A stretch of 64,000 nucleotides of DNA from Cymbidium sinense (Eukaryota > Streptophyta > Magnoliopsida > Asparagales > Orchidaceae): assembly GCA_021442155.1 (NCBI GenBank), contig CM038225.1:84084925-84148924 (forward strand). Reading direction: 5' to 3'. A program made the translations under genes and the position numbers. Positions 1-11,294 of the stretch are shown in pieces. Each line of letters opens with the position of its first letter. The stretch's first letter is position 1. The notes beneath the pieces are model-generated. The model saw nothing but the letters and a program-made list of their open reading frames with translations, searched no databases and was not told the origin of the DNA.

Positions 1-1330
1 AATAAGATCACTAAGATCATCAAAAGTTAAAAAGATGTTCATTGAATTAGTCTTCTTCATTTATTTGTTTGATTTTGGCAGTGGTACATGATATAAATCA
101 AGTAAAGTAAGTTGTATGAGGGGTTTGGTGCCTTTAACTGCTAATACAATGCTTCTGCTAGAGGTGGAGGAGCTGGTAGATGTGGTAGCTACAAAGGTGG
201 AAGAAGTGCTGAATTTGGATGGTGGTTGTGCTATGGATCTATCCTAGACAAGTGAATGATGTTGCTGCTGCTGCTGAGCATCCACCCTTCCTGATTTGTC
301 CCTCACAACTAACATACCTTCTTTGATGTTAGAGGTCTGAGCTAAGTTAGGCACCTGTAAAGAAAGTTTCTTGATTTTAGAAATTATTTTTTTAGAGGTA
401 TGAGATAAAGAAATTTTCTGACATTCTTTTATCTTAAGAAGATCAGATGTATTCCCAAAGATTACTTTGATATAACTTGAAGGTTGTTCTACTATGTATT
501 CTTTAGAGATAACTATAGCTTCTTACTTATAGCTGCGCTCAAGCCAATCCTTGAAAGTGAAACAATCCTCTAAGACATGCCCTAGCATGCGGTGGTAGGG
601 GTAGTAGTTAAGATCATCGCTCCTGCACACTTCCTCCAAATTTTTAGGCTCGGGTAGCTGAAAATCAGCCTTCTTAAGAAGATTCTTAAAGAACCTCTTG
701 ACTACCTCCCTCTTGAATGAGTATGGTTTATTGAGTTTGTCAATAAGAGTAGGTAGAAAGTAGCTACTTGGCGGTGGATACTGGTACCACTACTATGTAG
801 GCTACTGTGGTGGTGGCCATTGTGGCGGCTGAGGTAGTGGAAAAGGAGGTGGTAGTGGAGGCTGCTGGACTCTAAGCCTCTGAAACTATATTCTCACCTA
901 CTGCTTCCCCTTATTAACTACCACTACAATCCCTATCTTCTTCTCAAAAAGTTTTTGAGGCTTGGGCTAGGATGACTGTTTTGAGAAGGGTAACTATTTG
1001 GCTTCCCCTTATAGGTTAGCCTCTTTGCTAATTAACTTCTCAAATTTCTTAATGGTGAAGCCCTTGAGCATGAAAGAAATTGGGCCATGGATATTCTTGA
1101 GTAGAATCTCAATGGCATGCTTCTCTTGCAGCTATGGTTTGCATTTCGTACTTAGGTTGCACCATCTAAGAATATAATTAACAAGGGACTTGTTTGCTTT
1201 TTATTTTTCTACAACAAGGTCCCCTACAGTTACTATGGTGAAATTTTTATGATGAATTTCTAAAGAATAAAAATATACTTTCATCTTCACTCTATGCAGG
1301 ATACAATGAAGATTGAAAATATACTTCTTT
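1..1330 (-). pseudogene. Ty3/gypsy gag, 3' half (decayed, runs off the window edge)
   Basis: Read on the minus strand, one frame from about 1,330 down to 530 gives a gag-like protein broken by roughly ten stop codons. The first part reads TIVTVGDLVVEK, then NKSLVNYILRWCNLSTKCK, HAIEILLKNIHGPISFMLKG and FEKLISKEANL. This follows the order of the C-terminal half of the plant retrotransposon gag domain (PF03732-like). A proline/glutamine-rich linker follows at about 870-810. Then comes YYPYHRMLGHVLEDCFTFKDW (about 610-545), which matches the YHRxxGHxxEDC motif that follows the gag domain in many plant gypsy elements. It starts about where the gag half at 16,375-18,252 stops, so the two are probably halves of one gene separated by later LTR insertions. 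Gag would form the particle shell. No protease or polymerase is visible before position 1. Confidence 0.72.
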
Positions 1331-1543
1331 TCTTTTTATGCAATTTTTGACACTACGTAGATCCATAGATGTTCTTATTGAGCGTGGTCGGGTACGACAT
1401 TGAGGAGAGGTGTACTATCTATAAAGATAGAAGTCACCACCCTCCAATGGACCTAATCACCTCAACAAGGATTCCTAAGGACAATGGGTCTGCATGTGTA
1501 CCAAAGATTCTTCCCCTACTTTACATGCAAAAGTAAAATAGGG

Positions 1544-1549
1544 TTTATT
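1544..1549 (-). terminator. Candidate LTR poly(A) signal
   Basis: AATAAA on the minus strand, about 210 bases before the LTR end at 1,339. The same hexamer lies 210-225 bases before the 3' end in the other LTR copies. Confidence 0.5.
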
Positions 1550-1824
1550 TTAAACCAAGTTTGTTAATTTCCCTACAGGGGCAAGCCCCCATAGTTAATT
1601 GCATCTTAAGGAATAAGATCTATCAGGAAAACTCTCGATTAAGGTGGATGATAGGTATCTCCAAAGATTTTAATAGGTAGGACTATCAATCGATTAGTTT
1701 GTTTCAAATGATCAAATGGGATTGATCAAAGAGAGAGAGTTATTATCGAAGATAAAGGAAGATAAGTAGGAGATGTTCACTATGCTAGGAAACCTAGTGA
1801 GAATCTTAAACTATCTTATGGTTG

Positions 1825-1834
1825 GGCTTTATAT
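1825..1834 (-). promoter_or_regulatory. Candidate LTR TATA box
   Basis: ATATAAAGCC on the minus strand, about 495 bases before the LTR 3' end. The ATAAAGCC core is kept at the same distance (about 495-511 bases) in most copies, which fits an LTR promoter position. Confidence 0.5.
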
Positions 1835-4800
1835 TTTTGAAATTGAATTATTCATTTGAGTTGACATTTTTTTAGAAGTTTAGGACTTATGGTTACATAA
1901 CACAAGATTATGGAAATGCCTAAGAGGTGAGGATTTATGCTTATGGCCCATGGAAGAGAGAAGAAACCTCATAACCTAAATCTAGGGAGCTTTAGTGAGG
2001 GCCGAAAGCATGGCCTAAATCTAAGATAAAAAATGGGTAATTGGTTTGCCTCCACAAGAGAGGACAAACCACTCAACTATTTGGACTTAGAACCACCTGG
2101 GGGTGGCTGCCAACTAACTCCTCTTGGGATTTTAAATTCAAGTAGGCAATTCATATGCTTTATGCAAGAAAGCTAGGATGTTATTTACTTAGAAAGAGAC
2201 TAATTCCTTAAACTCACTCCCTAAAGAGACTAGATCATGCAAGGGTATGCTTCAAATGACATAAATCAAATGCAAATTATATTACATGTTATTTTAATTT
2301 TTTGGACAATCATTTGACTCAGGCTTAGAGAATTTGTATGCCTAATGCATGAGAAGCAATATTATTGTCCAAAAACAAAGAGAAGGGAGGAGGTGTGTTT
2401 CCACCATCACTCTCAAAGGTCAAGCCAAGTTTCTCTGGTGAAGGTGGAAGCCCTCCAATCAAGAGTGAAAATAATATGCATTTGTGCATGATGTTATAAA
2501 AGAAATACTCATCCAGCTAAGGTGTTATTAATATTTTTTTCTTGATTTTAGCCTATACTTTAGGTGAGGTTATGAGTTCTTTATTTTTAATTTTTAATTG
2601 TTAAATATAGTAGGAGATTTATTTTTTCCTAAGAGCTAATCCACATCTAAGCCATACATCAAGCAAGGAAGAAACTAGAAAAATATGTCATCTTAATGCA
2701 CAAGCTAAACAAATCATCAATCAATTTATAAAGCTAACGCAAAAGAATAAAAGGTCATTTATGGTCGGGTACCACCACACAAACCTGAAAACAAATTGGG
2801 TAGTTGAGCTCTACCCTTATACAACCTGAATTACAAATGAATTAAGTACAATTAAGTAAGAAATTCATTCTTAAGGGGGTCTTCAAACTTCATTTTTTTC
2901 ATTCTTCTTTTCTTCTTTCTTCTTCTTTACTTCTTTCTTTATTGATTCCTTCTTTTGGATGGTTGGACAGTGGTTGCTCCAAAGGCTTCACATGGTACAT
3001 AATATGTAATCTTATGATCAATGCTCTTCCTAATCCCCAAAATAATCATTCTAAAATTCTAATAACAAAAATTACATGAAAAGGAAAAGTATATCTACCT
3101 AACACTTATAAAATAGAGATTAGCTAAACAAACCACACAAATTCCAAGCATGTATATTAGACTTATCACCCCACACATGGGTGACTAAGTTCGCTTGGCC
3201 TATTAGATTATGCTTAGGGGTATAAGCGCCTGCACAACATGTAGTTATATTTTTATTACAACACTCCTTAAGCATAATCCCTTGCAGAAAATAATGATCA
3301 GACTAAATTATCCTACCATTCATTCTATACACATTCACCCTAACATCCAGACTAAAACATATATTATAAAAGAAAAGTAAACATCAAATCATGCACCACT
3401 CTAACCTAAAGTTAGAAGTGGTGACTTATTTTAATTATGTGCTTTAGAAGGTTTGTCTGGAATGCTTAGCTATGGCCTTAAGGTTTAGATTTCCTAAGTG
3501 TAAAGATGTTCGACTTAGAGGAGGGTTTCATTTAAGTTATTTAGTTATTTTGAGTTTTTTTATTTTGTATTTTTATTTGGTTTAAGTGAATCTTACAATT
3601 AATTACTAAGTTTTAAAGAGAGGGAAAGAGAAGAGAAATTCTCTTTCCTTCCCTACCTTAAGTAATTTCTAAAGTGCATTCATGTTTAGTTTCATTTAGT
3701 GAATGTTTTATTATGTTTTTTAATTAATCCTAAGTTTAGATCAATTCTAAACAAACCTATTCAAGAAGAAAGGCATTTTAAGATTAAGTAAAGTGAGCTA
3801 AATTCACAAAACACACATCACTTCATTTCTTTCCCAACATGTATAACATGCATATGGATGAATCCTAAGCAAATCTACACATGCAAATGAGAATGTTTAA
3901 CACACATTATAATGAATGATAAGTAATTTTGTAGGTGTTTTGTTGATCTCATTTTTAGAATGAGCTCTCAACCCCTCCATCTTAGACATAGGACTTCTCT
4001 TAGACTTTAAGAGTTCCTTAGTCTTAAGACACATCTAGTGATTAGGTGACCCTGACTTAGAAGAGTTAGTCATAGGAGTAGGTCATGCCTTAGGGGTGTT
4101 AGGAAAATTTGCCTTCCCTTAGCTTGAACCATTCCTCACCTTCTGTGCTTCAAGTCAAACTCCAAATCAAATCAACATCAAAATGAAACCAAATCAATCT
4201 TATTTGATTTTATCCAAAGTCAAATCAACTCTAAGTGATTGAAATCCATGATTGAAACCCAAAAATTAAATTTCAAATTTAAAATCCTTCTTAAGCCCTT
4301 ATTTTCCCTCTTAAGGACCTAACCTAAATCATGATCAAATCAATTCAAATTCTCATAACTCATTTATATTATCATTTATATTCACATATATAAATGAAAT
4401 ATAAATATAAATAAGTCAAATATAAATTCAAAAATTCAAGCTTCAAATTCTAAAATTTTCCTAAGTCCTTGAAATCCTCTTTAGAAGACTTAGCCTAGAA
4501 CATGATCAAACCACTTGAAATCCTTGAAATTTTTGAATGACCAATTTATATTCACATATATAAATGAAATATAAATTCAAACAATCAAAACCACTTCCAA
4601 AAATCAAACTCAAATCCACTCAAAATCCAATCTAAGCCTTTCAAGTCAAAATCTTGAACTTAGCCAAATCAACTTCAAATCAAGCCAAACTCTTGATTTT
4701 CCTTCATGATTCAATCAATCTTACAATCATGAATCCAAATATAAATACAAACATCAATGACTAAATCAAAACCCAATTAAAAAATCAAGCCAAAATGCAT

Positions 4801-4949
4801 TCATATTCTTCCTATGAATATGATATTGTCAAATGAATCAAAACCCAATTGACTTCAAACCACTTACAAATGGTTTTATATTTTGATCATGAGTCCATAT
4901 ACAAGTTCAATCAAACTCAAATCAAGCATTGACTAAGCCATTGGACCCA

Positions 4950-5880
4950 CTTAGGATCACTTGACCCAAAGTGACCTAAAGTATCCTTATGAGCCAAATT
5001 CTAATCCTAACCAAATTGGATTGAACTAAGCCCATCTATGCCTCTCATCATGATCAACAATCATCATGAGATGAACAATCAATCAAATTAGGTCAAACCA
5101 AGTCAAACCTAAGGGTTGATAAAGTCAACACTTAGCCAAAATGAAACCTAACATAGCCAAAATCCACCATAGGCCAAATTGATTGAAACCAATGATCTAA
5201 GTTCATTCATGAACTATGTTTGAACTTGACCAACTCAACATTTAAGCCTAACCTAGCCCACTTAGCCACTTGACCCAAGTTGACCCAACTTGACCTAAAA
5301 TGTCAAATTGTGTCAAAACTTGATCTAAGCCAAAATTGATTGAAACCAATGGCTCTAGTTCATTCCAAATCACTTATTGAACTTGACTAAAGCCTCAATT
5401 GGCCAACTAGACCTAACCTAGCCCAATTGACCTTGAACCCAACTTGACCTAAAGGGGTCATGTTGAGCCAAATTCAAACTTAACCAAAATTGATTGGAAA
5501 CAAAGATACCGATCCACTTCATGTGACTAACCAAACCTAAACCTACTCATGACCTAACTCAAATAGGTCAAATGGGTCAAATTGGTCAGCTTGACCCATT
5601 TTACCTAAACGAAGTCATATGAACCAAATTCAATCCTAAACCAAATTGAATCAAAACAAAGCCACCAAAATATTTCAAATGGGCATATGAACTTGACCCA
5701 ACCCTTGGTTTGCCCCAATTTGACCAATTGGTCAGCTTGACCCAAGTTGACCCATTTTGATCGAAATGGGTCAACATGATCCAAACCATATCAAATGTAT
5801 TCCAAATCCAATGAAACTTGGCCAAACCTATTTTCGTAACATACCCAACATATCCAAATTCAAAAATCAACCAAATTACC
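4950..5880 (+). repeat. Subrepeats of about 150 bp inside the LTR
   Basis: The core GACCCAxxTTGACCTAAA...CAAATTxxACC recurs near 4,970, 5,275, 5,435, 5,590 and 5,740, roughly every 150-160 bases. Each is followed by a phrase like AAATTGATTGAAACCAATG. The same array recurs in the other LTRs (about 14,330-15,150 on the minus strand, 25,330-26,300, 28,800-29,600, 40,480-41,400, 47,760-48,500). Confidence 0.6.
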
Positions 5881-7033
5881 ATTCTACCCCTAGGCCATAG
5901 AACAAAAATTGGTCAACAAATCCATAAGGAATTTGGTCAAGCCATCTTCATACCAACTTGATGCATTACTAATAGATCAAGTAGACCTTATGGAGAGTGT
6001 TGCACCCAACCCAATGGGTTTGGGTCAGCCAAAATGTCCCTAAGGCCAAAACCGACCACATGGCTCAAATTGGCCATGTTTGAAACCTCCCTCCACTCAA
6101 TTTGAAGCACATGGTAGGTTACCAATCCACTCCTTAGCTCAAACCGACCATCTGCCAACCTCTAACAGCTCAAATAGACCTTTCCATATTGGAAATTAGA
6201 TCAAAATGGCAAAGAGAGCTTCAACCATCCGATTGCCATAGGGGGAGATACACTCCCTCTAATTCACTTCAATTTTCATAGGCTCATTGTCGATTGAGTA
6301 AAGGAGAGTGTTAGGAGCCATCAAAGAGTGATCCCAAGTCTCTTAGAGCTCTGGCCATTTTCCCATTCTTTGCTTTTGAATAGTAAAAATAGGGGAGGAA
6401 ATTAAAATTCAAACTTCCTCTTCACTCAAAACCAATGCAATTCCCTTCGTACATTCCATCAAGGGGCTAAGTCGAGTGCACCCAAGCCTTCACACGAGCT
6501 CCAAAGGAAATAGGAGAGCTAGTTCAATCAAGGCCGCAAGAAAGAGCAAGGGGAGTTGGTCCATAGAGCAATCTACTCAACCTCAGGAGCTAATTCTTTC
6601 ACCATAGCTTTTTCTCAACTAGATAAAGCTCCTCCAAGAGAATCGAGAACTGGTGATCACCTTCGGTGAAGTATGGCATTTTTTGATCACTAGACTTAAG
6701 GTGTATTGGCCTTTTTGAGAAAGAAAGTTTAATGGCATGAAGTTTCAACTGTTGGATGTGATCTTCTATGCTTTGTGATAGTGTGTGCAGAATTTTGTCC
6801 TAATCTGAGCTCAATCGAGCTCAAATCAGGGCTTAGATCATGTACGGATCCTATGATTCATAAGCTTTGGCAGGGATAGATCTCTGGCTGTCCATCCGCA
6901 CATTTTGGATGGGCGACCAAGATCAAACACACACTTAGATTCGATTTAATCCTTTTGGAATGGCAGCTTTAATCTCAGCCATTTAATCCTTGATCAGGCG
7001 GCTGAGGCTAATTCGCATACCGCTGTCACTACG

Positions 7034-7039
7034 CACGTG
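7034..7039. promoter_or_regulatory. G-box-like palindrome in the LTR
   Basis: CACGTG in the GC-rich middle of the LTR. A CACGTG lies in the corresponding GC-rich place of the LTR at 27,574-27,579. G-boxes bind plant bZIP/bHLH factors; use here is inference. Confidence 0.25.
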
Positions 7040-10000
7040 GTGATGGGACATTTAAATTGCTAATTACTCCTTAATTAATCCACTGATTAATCTTAAACTT
7101 CTTGGGTATGTTTTGGGAGATGACTTCTATTCCTTTAATTTTCTTGGGATTTATTGATACTTAATTGGGGGAATTACTAATGCATTTCCTAATTATTCCT
7201 TTTATGTAATTAAGGATAATTAAGGGTTTGATTAATGCTTTAATCTTTTATTAAGGTTGATTAAGGTTTGATCCAGTGAATAGAAGATTTAGGGGCATTT
7301 CCCCTAAGCTATTTCCTAATCTTCTCTTAATTAAGGGTTAATTCACTAATTATCTTCTTAATTAATTTCTAAAATTCTAAAATCTTCTAGAACTTAATTA
7401 ATCTACATTGGGTAGATGCTTAGGTGTTCAAGAGCCTAAGTTTAATTAATGAAAATAAAACTCAACTCGCATGTGTGTGGGGTGTTTTGAAATTATTTAA
7501 GTTAAACCCCTTAGCTTAATTACCCATTAATTATGAGCCAAATTGCATTAGGCCCTTTTCTTCCTTGGTGCATTGCAAGTTTAAATTTATTGTGAGGTTT
7601 TATGTCATCTCATTGGCTCATAATTACTTGGTTAGCTATGCTAAGGTGGTGTAGGTAAGGATTAATTAACATGTTTAATTCATACCTTAACCTAATCAAA
7701 ATATAAAATGAATCTAATCATCTAAAAATTAAACAAAAATGTCAAACACATGTGAGAATGGGCTAGGAATAGCAAACTCAATCCATATTTTTAAAATTAA
7801 ATCAAATTTGAAATCAAACAAAAATCATATTAAATAAACTTTGATTTACTTTAAGCTTTCTTATTTCATAAGATTGTCTTTAGGATTTAATTAAAGTGAA
7901 TGTGTTTACATGCTTTCATTTCTTTAGTTCTTTCCCCAACATGTTAAATATGTGTGTCATGTGGTTTCATGCATCCATACTTTTCAAAATTCAAATTAAA
8001 AAAAATGAAAATGTTTACTTTATGTTAAATTACATGTGTTGACTAAAGTAAGAATATGAGTGGCTATTATCACAACTAAATTCAAATTATTTTCAAAATA
8101 TGTGAATCAATTATCAAAACTGAAAGTGTGTTACTTATATTTTATATTTTACTTATAAGTTTGCATGAGAAGAAAATATAAAGATGTGCATAGTATAGGT
8201 TTTCCTTCTCTTCTCTTTTAGTATAGTTTTGAATAGGATTTGGTAAGATGTATGGTTCATTTGAAAAGAATCTAGAACTTTCCTAATTCCATATCCTATT
8301 CATTCCTATACTATCACTTAAGAAGGATACTTATGCTTGCACATATAAATTGCATAAACAAAAATAAATTAACTAATACAAATTTTTGCATTCTTTCTTT
8401 CCCATTCATTTGTTTTGTACACATGTTTGTATTTAAGGAACGTGGTATGTTAGTCTGGATAACTCTGAGATTGCGATACTTTAAGTAGCCCTAAGTAGGT
8501 CTTGTACCTTACACCTCTGGTTAATAATGGCACTGCACTCGCTTATGCCTTTCTTACTTTCATGTGTGCATGTGAAAATTGGATAAGAAATCACTTTTCT
8601 ACTTAATGAAAATCATGCATCATAAACTTTCAAATTTCCTTAAATGAATCACTTAGCATGCATCATAAAGTTTTTTAAACATTCTCATTTGTGTGTATAG
8701 ATATACTTAGGACTCACTCATATGCATGTTATACATGTCGGGAAAGAAATAAAGTGATGTATGTTTTGTGAATTTGGTTCATTTTATTTAATCTTAAAAT
8801 GTCTTTTTTTGAATGGGTTTGTTTAGAGTTCATCTAAACTTAGGATTAATTAAAACACTTAATCAAAATTTTCACTAAATAAAATTAAAATATGAATCCA
8901 CTTTAGGAATTACTTAGGTTAGGGAAGGAAAGAGAAGTTATCTTCTCTTTCCCTCTCTTTATTACTTAGCAATTAATTATAGGATTCACTTGAACCTAAT
9001 CAAAACTTGAAATAAAATCAACCCAAAATAACTAAATCACTTAAATGAAACCCTCCTCTATGTTGAATGTGCTTCACACTTAGAAAATTCTAACTTAAAG
9101 CAATAACTAATCATACCACACAAACCTCCAAAGCACACACATTAGGCTAAGTCACCACTTCTATCTTTAGGTTAGGGTGGTGCATGGTTTGATGCTTGCT
9201 TTTGTTCTCTGATATCTGTTTTAGACTAGATGTTAGGATGAATGTGCATCGAATGAATGGCTGGGTGATCTTAGTTTAAATATTATTTTCTGTAGGGGAT
9301 TGTACTTAAGGGGTGCTGTAATAAAAAATATAAATGATTTTACTGTGCAGGTGCTTATACCCCTAATAATATTCTAATAGGCCAGGTGGACTTAGTCACC
9401 CATGTGTGGGGTATTAAGTCCAATATATATGCTTAGGATTTGTGTTGTTTTTTAACTAATCTCTATTTTGCAGGTGTTAGTTAGATTTCCATTCTTTTCC
9501 TTTTTTCATGTAATTTTGCAATAAGGATTTTGGAATGATTGTTATGCGGATTAGGATTAACATTGGTCATAAGATCTCATCTTATGCATCATGTGAAGCC
9601 TTTGGAGCATCCACCTTCCAACCATCCAAAATAAGAAACCAAAGAAGAAATAAGAAAAGAAGAAGAAAGAAGAAAAGAAGAATGAAGAAATGAAGCTTGA
9701 AGACCCCTATAAAAATGAATTCCTTACTTAATTGTATTTAATTCATTTGTAATCCAGGTTGTATAAGGGTAGAGCTCGACCCAATTTATTTTCAGGTTTG
9801 TGCAATGGTGCCCGACCATGATGGCCTATTATTCTTTTGTGATTAGCTTTATAAATTGATTGATGATTTGTTTAGCTTGTGCATTAAGTGACATCTATTT
9901 TTTTAGTTTCTTCCTTACTTTATCTATGGCTTGGATGTGGATTAGGCTCTTAGAGAAAATTAAATCTTTTACCAAATCTTACAACTCAAAACTAAAAATA

Positions 10001-10740
10001 AAGAACTCATAACCTCTTAGATAAAAAATCAAGATAAAAGAATTACTAACCCCTTAGCTGGATGAGTATTTCTTTTATAACATCATGCACAATTGCATCT
10101 TGTTTCACTCTTGATTAAAGGGCTTCCACCTTTGCCAGAGAAACTTGGCTTGACCTTTGAGAGTCATGGTGAAAACACACCTCCTCCCTTCTCACTGATT
10201 TTGGCTAACAATATCATTTCTTAAGTATTATGCATATGAATCCTATTAGCCTGAGTCAAAATAATTGTCCAAAAATGAAAATAAAATGAATTTTGAATTG
10301 CATTAGATTTATGTCATTTGAAGAATGTACTTACATGATCTAGTCACTTTAGGGAGTGAGTTTAAGGACTTAGTCTCTTTCTAAATAAATAACATCCCAG
10401 TTATATTGCATAAAGCATATGACTTGCTTACATGAATTTAAAATCATCGGAGGAGTTAGTTGGAGGCCTCCCCCCGGGTGGTTGTAAGTCCAAGCAGTCG
10501 GGTGTTTTGTCCTCTCTTGTCGAGGCAAACCAAATACCCATTTTTGCCTTAGATTTGGGTTGTTCTTTTGACCCTCGCCAAAGCTCCCTAGATTTAGGTT
10601 CTGAGGTTGCTTCTCCCCTTTATGGTCCATAAGCTTAAATCCTTGCCACTTAGGCATTTCCTTAATCTTGTGTCATGGAGTCATAAGTCCTAAATTTCTA
10701 ATAAAAAATTAGATTCAAATAAATTAAATCAATTTTAAAA

Positions 10741-10750
10741 ATATAAAGCC
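10741..10750 (+). promoter_or_regulatory. Candidate LTR TATA box
   Basis: ATATAAAGCC, about 500 bases before the LTR end, at the position conserved in the other copies. Confidence 0.5.
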
Positions 10751-11025
10751 CAACCATATGATAGGTTCAGATGTTCGCTTGGCTTCCTAGCATTGTGGGT
10801 ATCTCCTACTTATCTTCCTTTGAGTTCACTAATAACTCCCTCTCTGATCAATCATATTTGATTTTCTAAAATAAACTAATTGATTGATAGTCCTATCTAT
10901 TGGAATCTTTGAAGATAATGATCATTTACCTTAATCAAGAGTATTCCTAAGGAATCCCCATTCCTTAAGATCTAATTAACTATGGGGGTATTGCCCCTAT
11001 AAGGAACTTAACAAACCAAATTTAA

Positions 11026-11031
11026 AATAAA
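11026..11031 (+). terminator. Candidate LTR poly(A) signal
   Basis: AATAAA about 220 bases before the LTR end, in a conserved context (AAAATAAAyC then an ACTTTAC-like stretch). Confidence 0.5.
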
Positions 11032-11145
11032 TCTTACTGTACTCTTCCATGTAAAGTAGGGGAAGAATCTATGGTACATCTCAAAGACCCAACATCCTTA
11101 CGAGTCCTTATTTTGGTGATTAGGTCCATTGTAGGGTGGTAATTT

Positions 11146-11161
11146 CTATCTTTTGAGATAG
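11146..11161. other. Conserved LTR palindrome (hairpin)
   Basis: CTATCT-TTTG-AGATAG forms a 6-bp stem with a 4-base loop between the poly(A) signal and the LTR end. Perfect equivalents are at 19,130-19,145 and 35,113-35,128, and a weaker one at about 1,413-1,428. It would lie at the 3' end of the R region or in U5. Confidence 0.5.
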
Positions 11162-11294
11162 TACACCTCTCCTCAATATCGTATTCGATCATCTTAACAA
11201 GTACATCTATAGATCTGCATGGCATCCCAAAAAGATGAATTTTTATATTCTTTCCCTTTTCACCATAGATGGAAGGCAACCATATAGAAAATTT

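Larger units (their letters stand above)
1339..3940 (-). repeat. 3' part of a minus-strand giant LTR
   Basis: This stretch is the reverse complement of the end of the plus-strand LTR, with landmarks in the same order. The complement of the box at 9,340-9,420 (CCCATGTGTGGGG core) is at about 3,165-3,245. The complement of the GTATAAGGGTAGAGCTCGACC box (9,760) is at about 2,800. The complement of 10,480-10,640 is at about 1,950-2,120. The LTR appears to end in TTGCA at 1,339. No primer-binding site follows; gag sequence does, which suggests this LTR landed inside a gag gene. It is probably the rest of the LTR at 11,295-16,370. Confidence 0.75.
3941..11250 (+). repeat. Near-complete plus-strand giant LTR (probably solo)
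   Basis: It begins TGTTGATCTC and runs through all family landmarks in order. These are a block of GACCCA/TTGACC subrepeats (about 4,950-5,880), a GC-rich stretch (about 6,960-7,050), AT-rich TTAATTAA sequence (7,050-8,400), a CCTAAGTAGGTC box (8,490), the CCCATGTGTGGGG box (9,400), a GAA-rich purine tract (9,640-9,700), a TATA candidate (10,741), AATAAA (11,026) and a 16-base palindrome (11,146). The last 20-30 bases are diverged, so the end is approximate. There is no primer-binding site or gag after it and no internal region before it, so a solo LTR is the simplest reading. It lies within a minus-strand LTR of the same family, giving large opposed arms (1,339-3,940 against 8,640-11,230, and 3,941-8,640 against 11,295-16,370). 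Confidence 0.78.

Noticed and set aside
5601..5882. A 93-codon minus-strand frame whose peptide (LTHFDQNGSTWVKLTNWSNW) recurs at 14,327-14,530 as if conserved.
   Set aside because: Both lie in the GACCCA subrepeats of two LTR copies in opposite orientation. The shared peptide reflects repeat identity, and the remaining LTR copies do not keep the frame open.
11237..11290. A gag-like tail after the plus-strand LTR (AAGATGAAT...TTTCACCATAG-like, similar to 1,230-1,287 on the minus strand).
   Set aside because: The similarity is about 35 AT-rich bases with gaps and can equally be a diverged LTR end; too weak to claim gag there.
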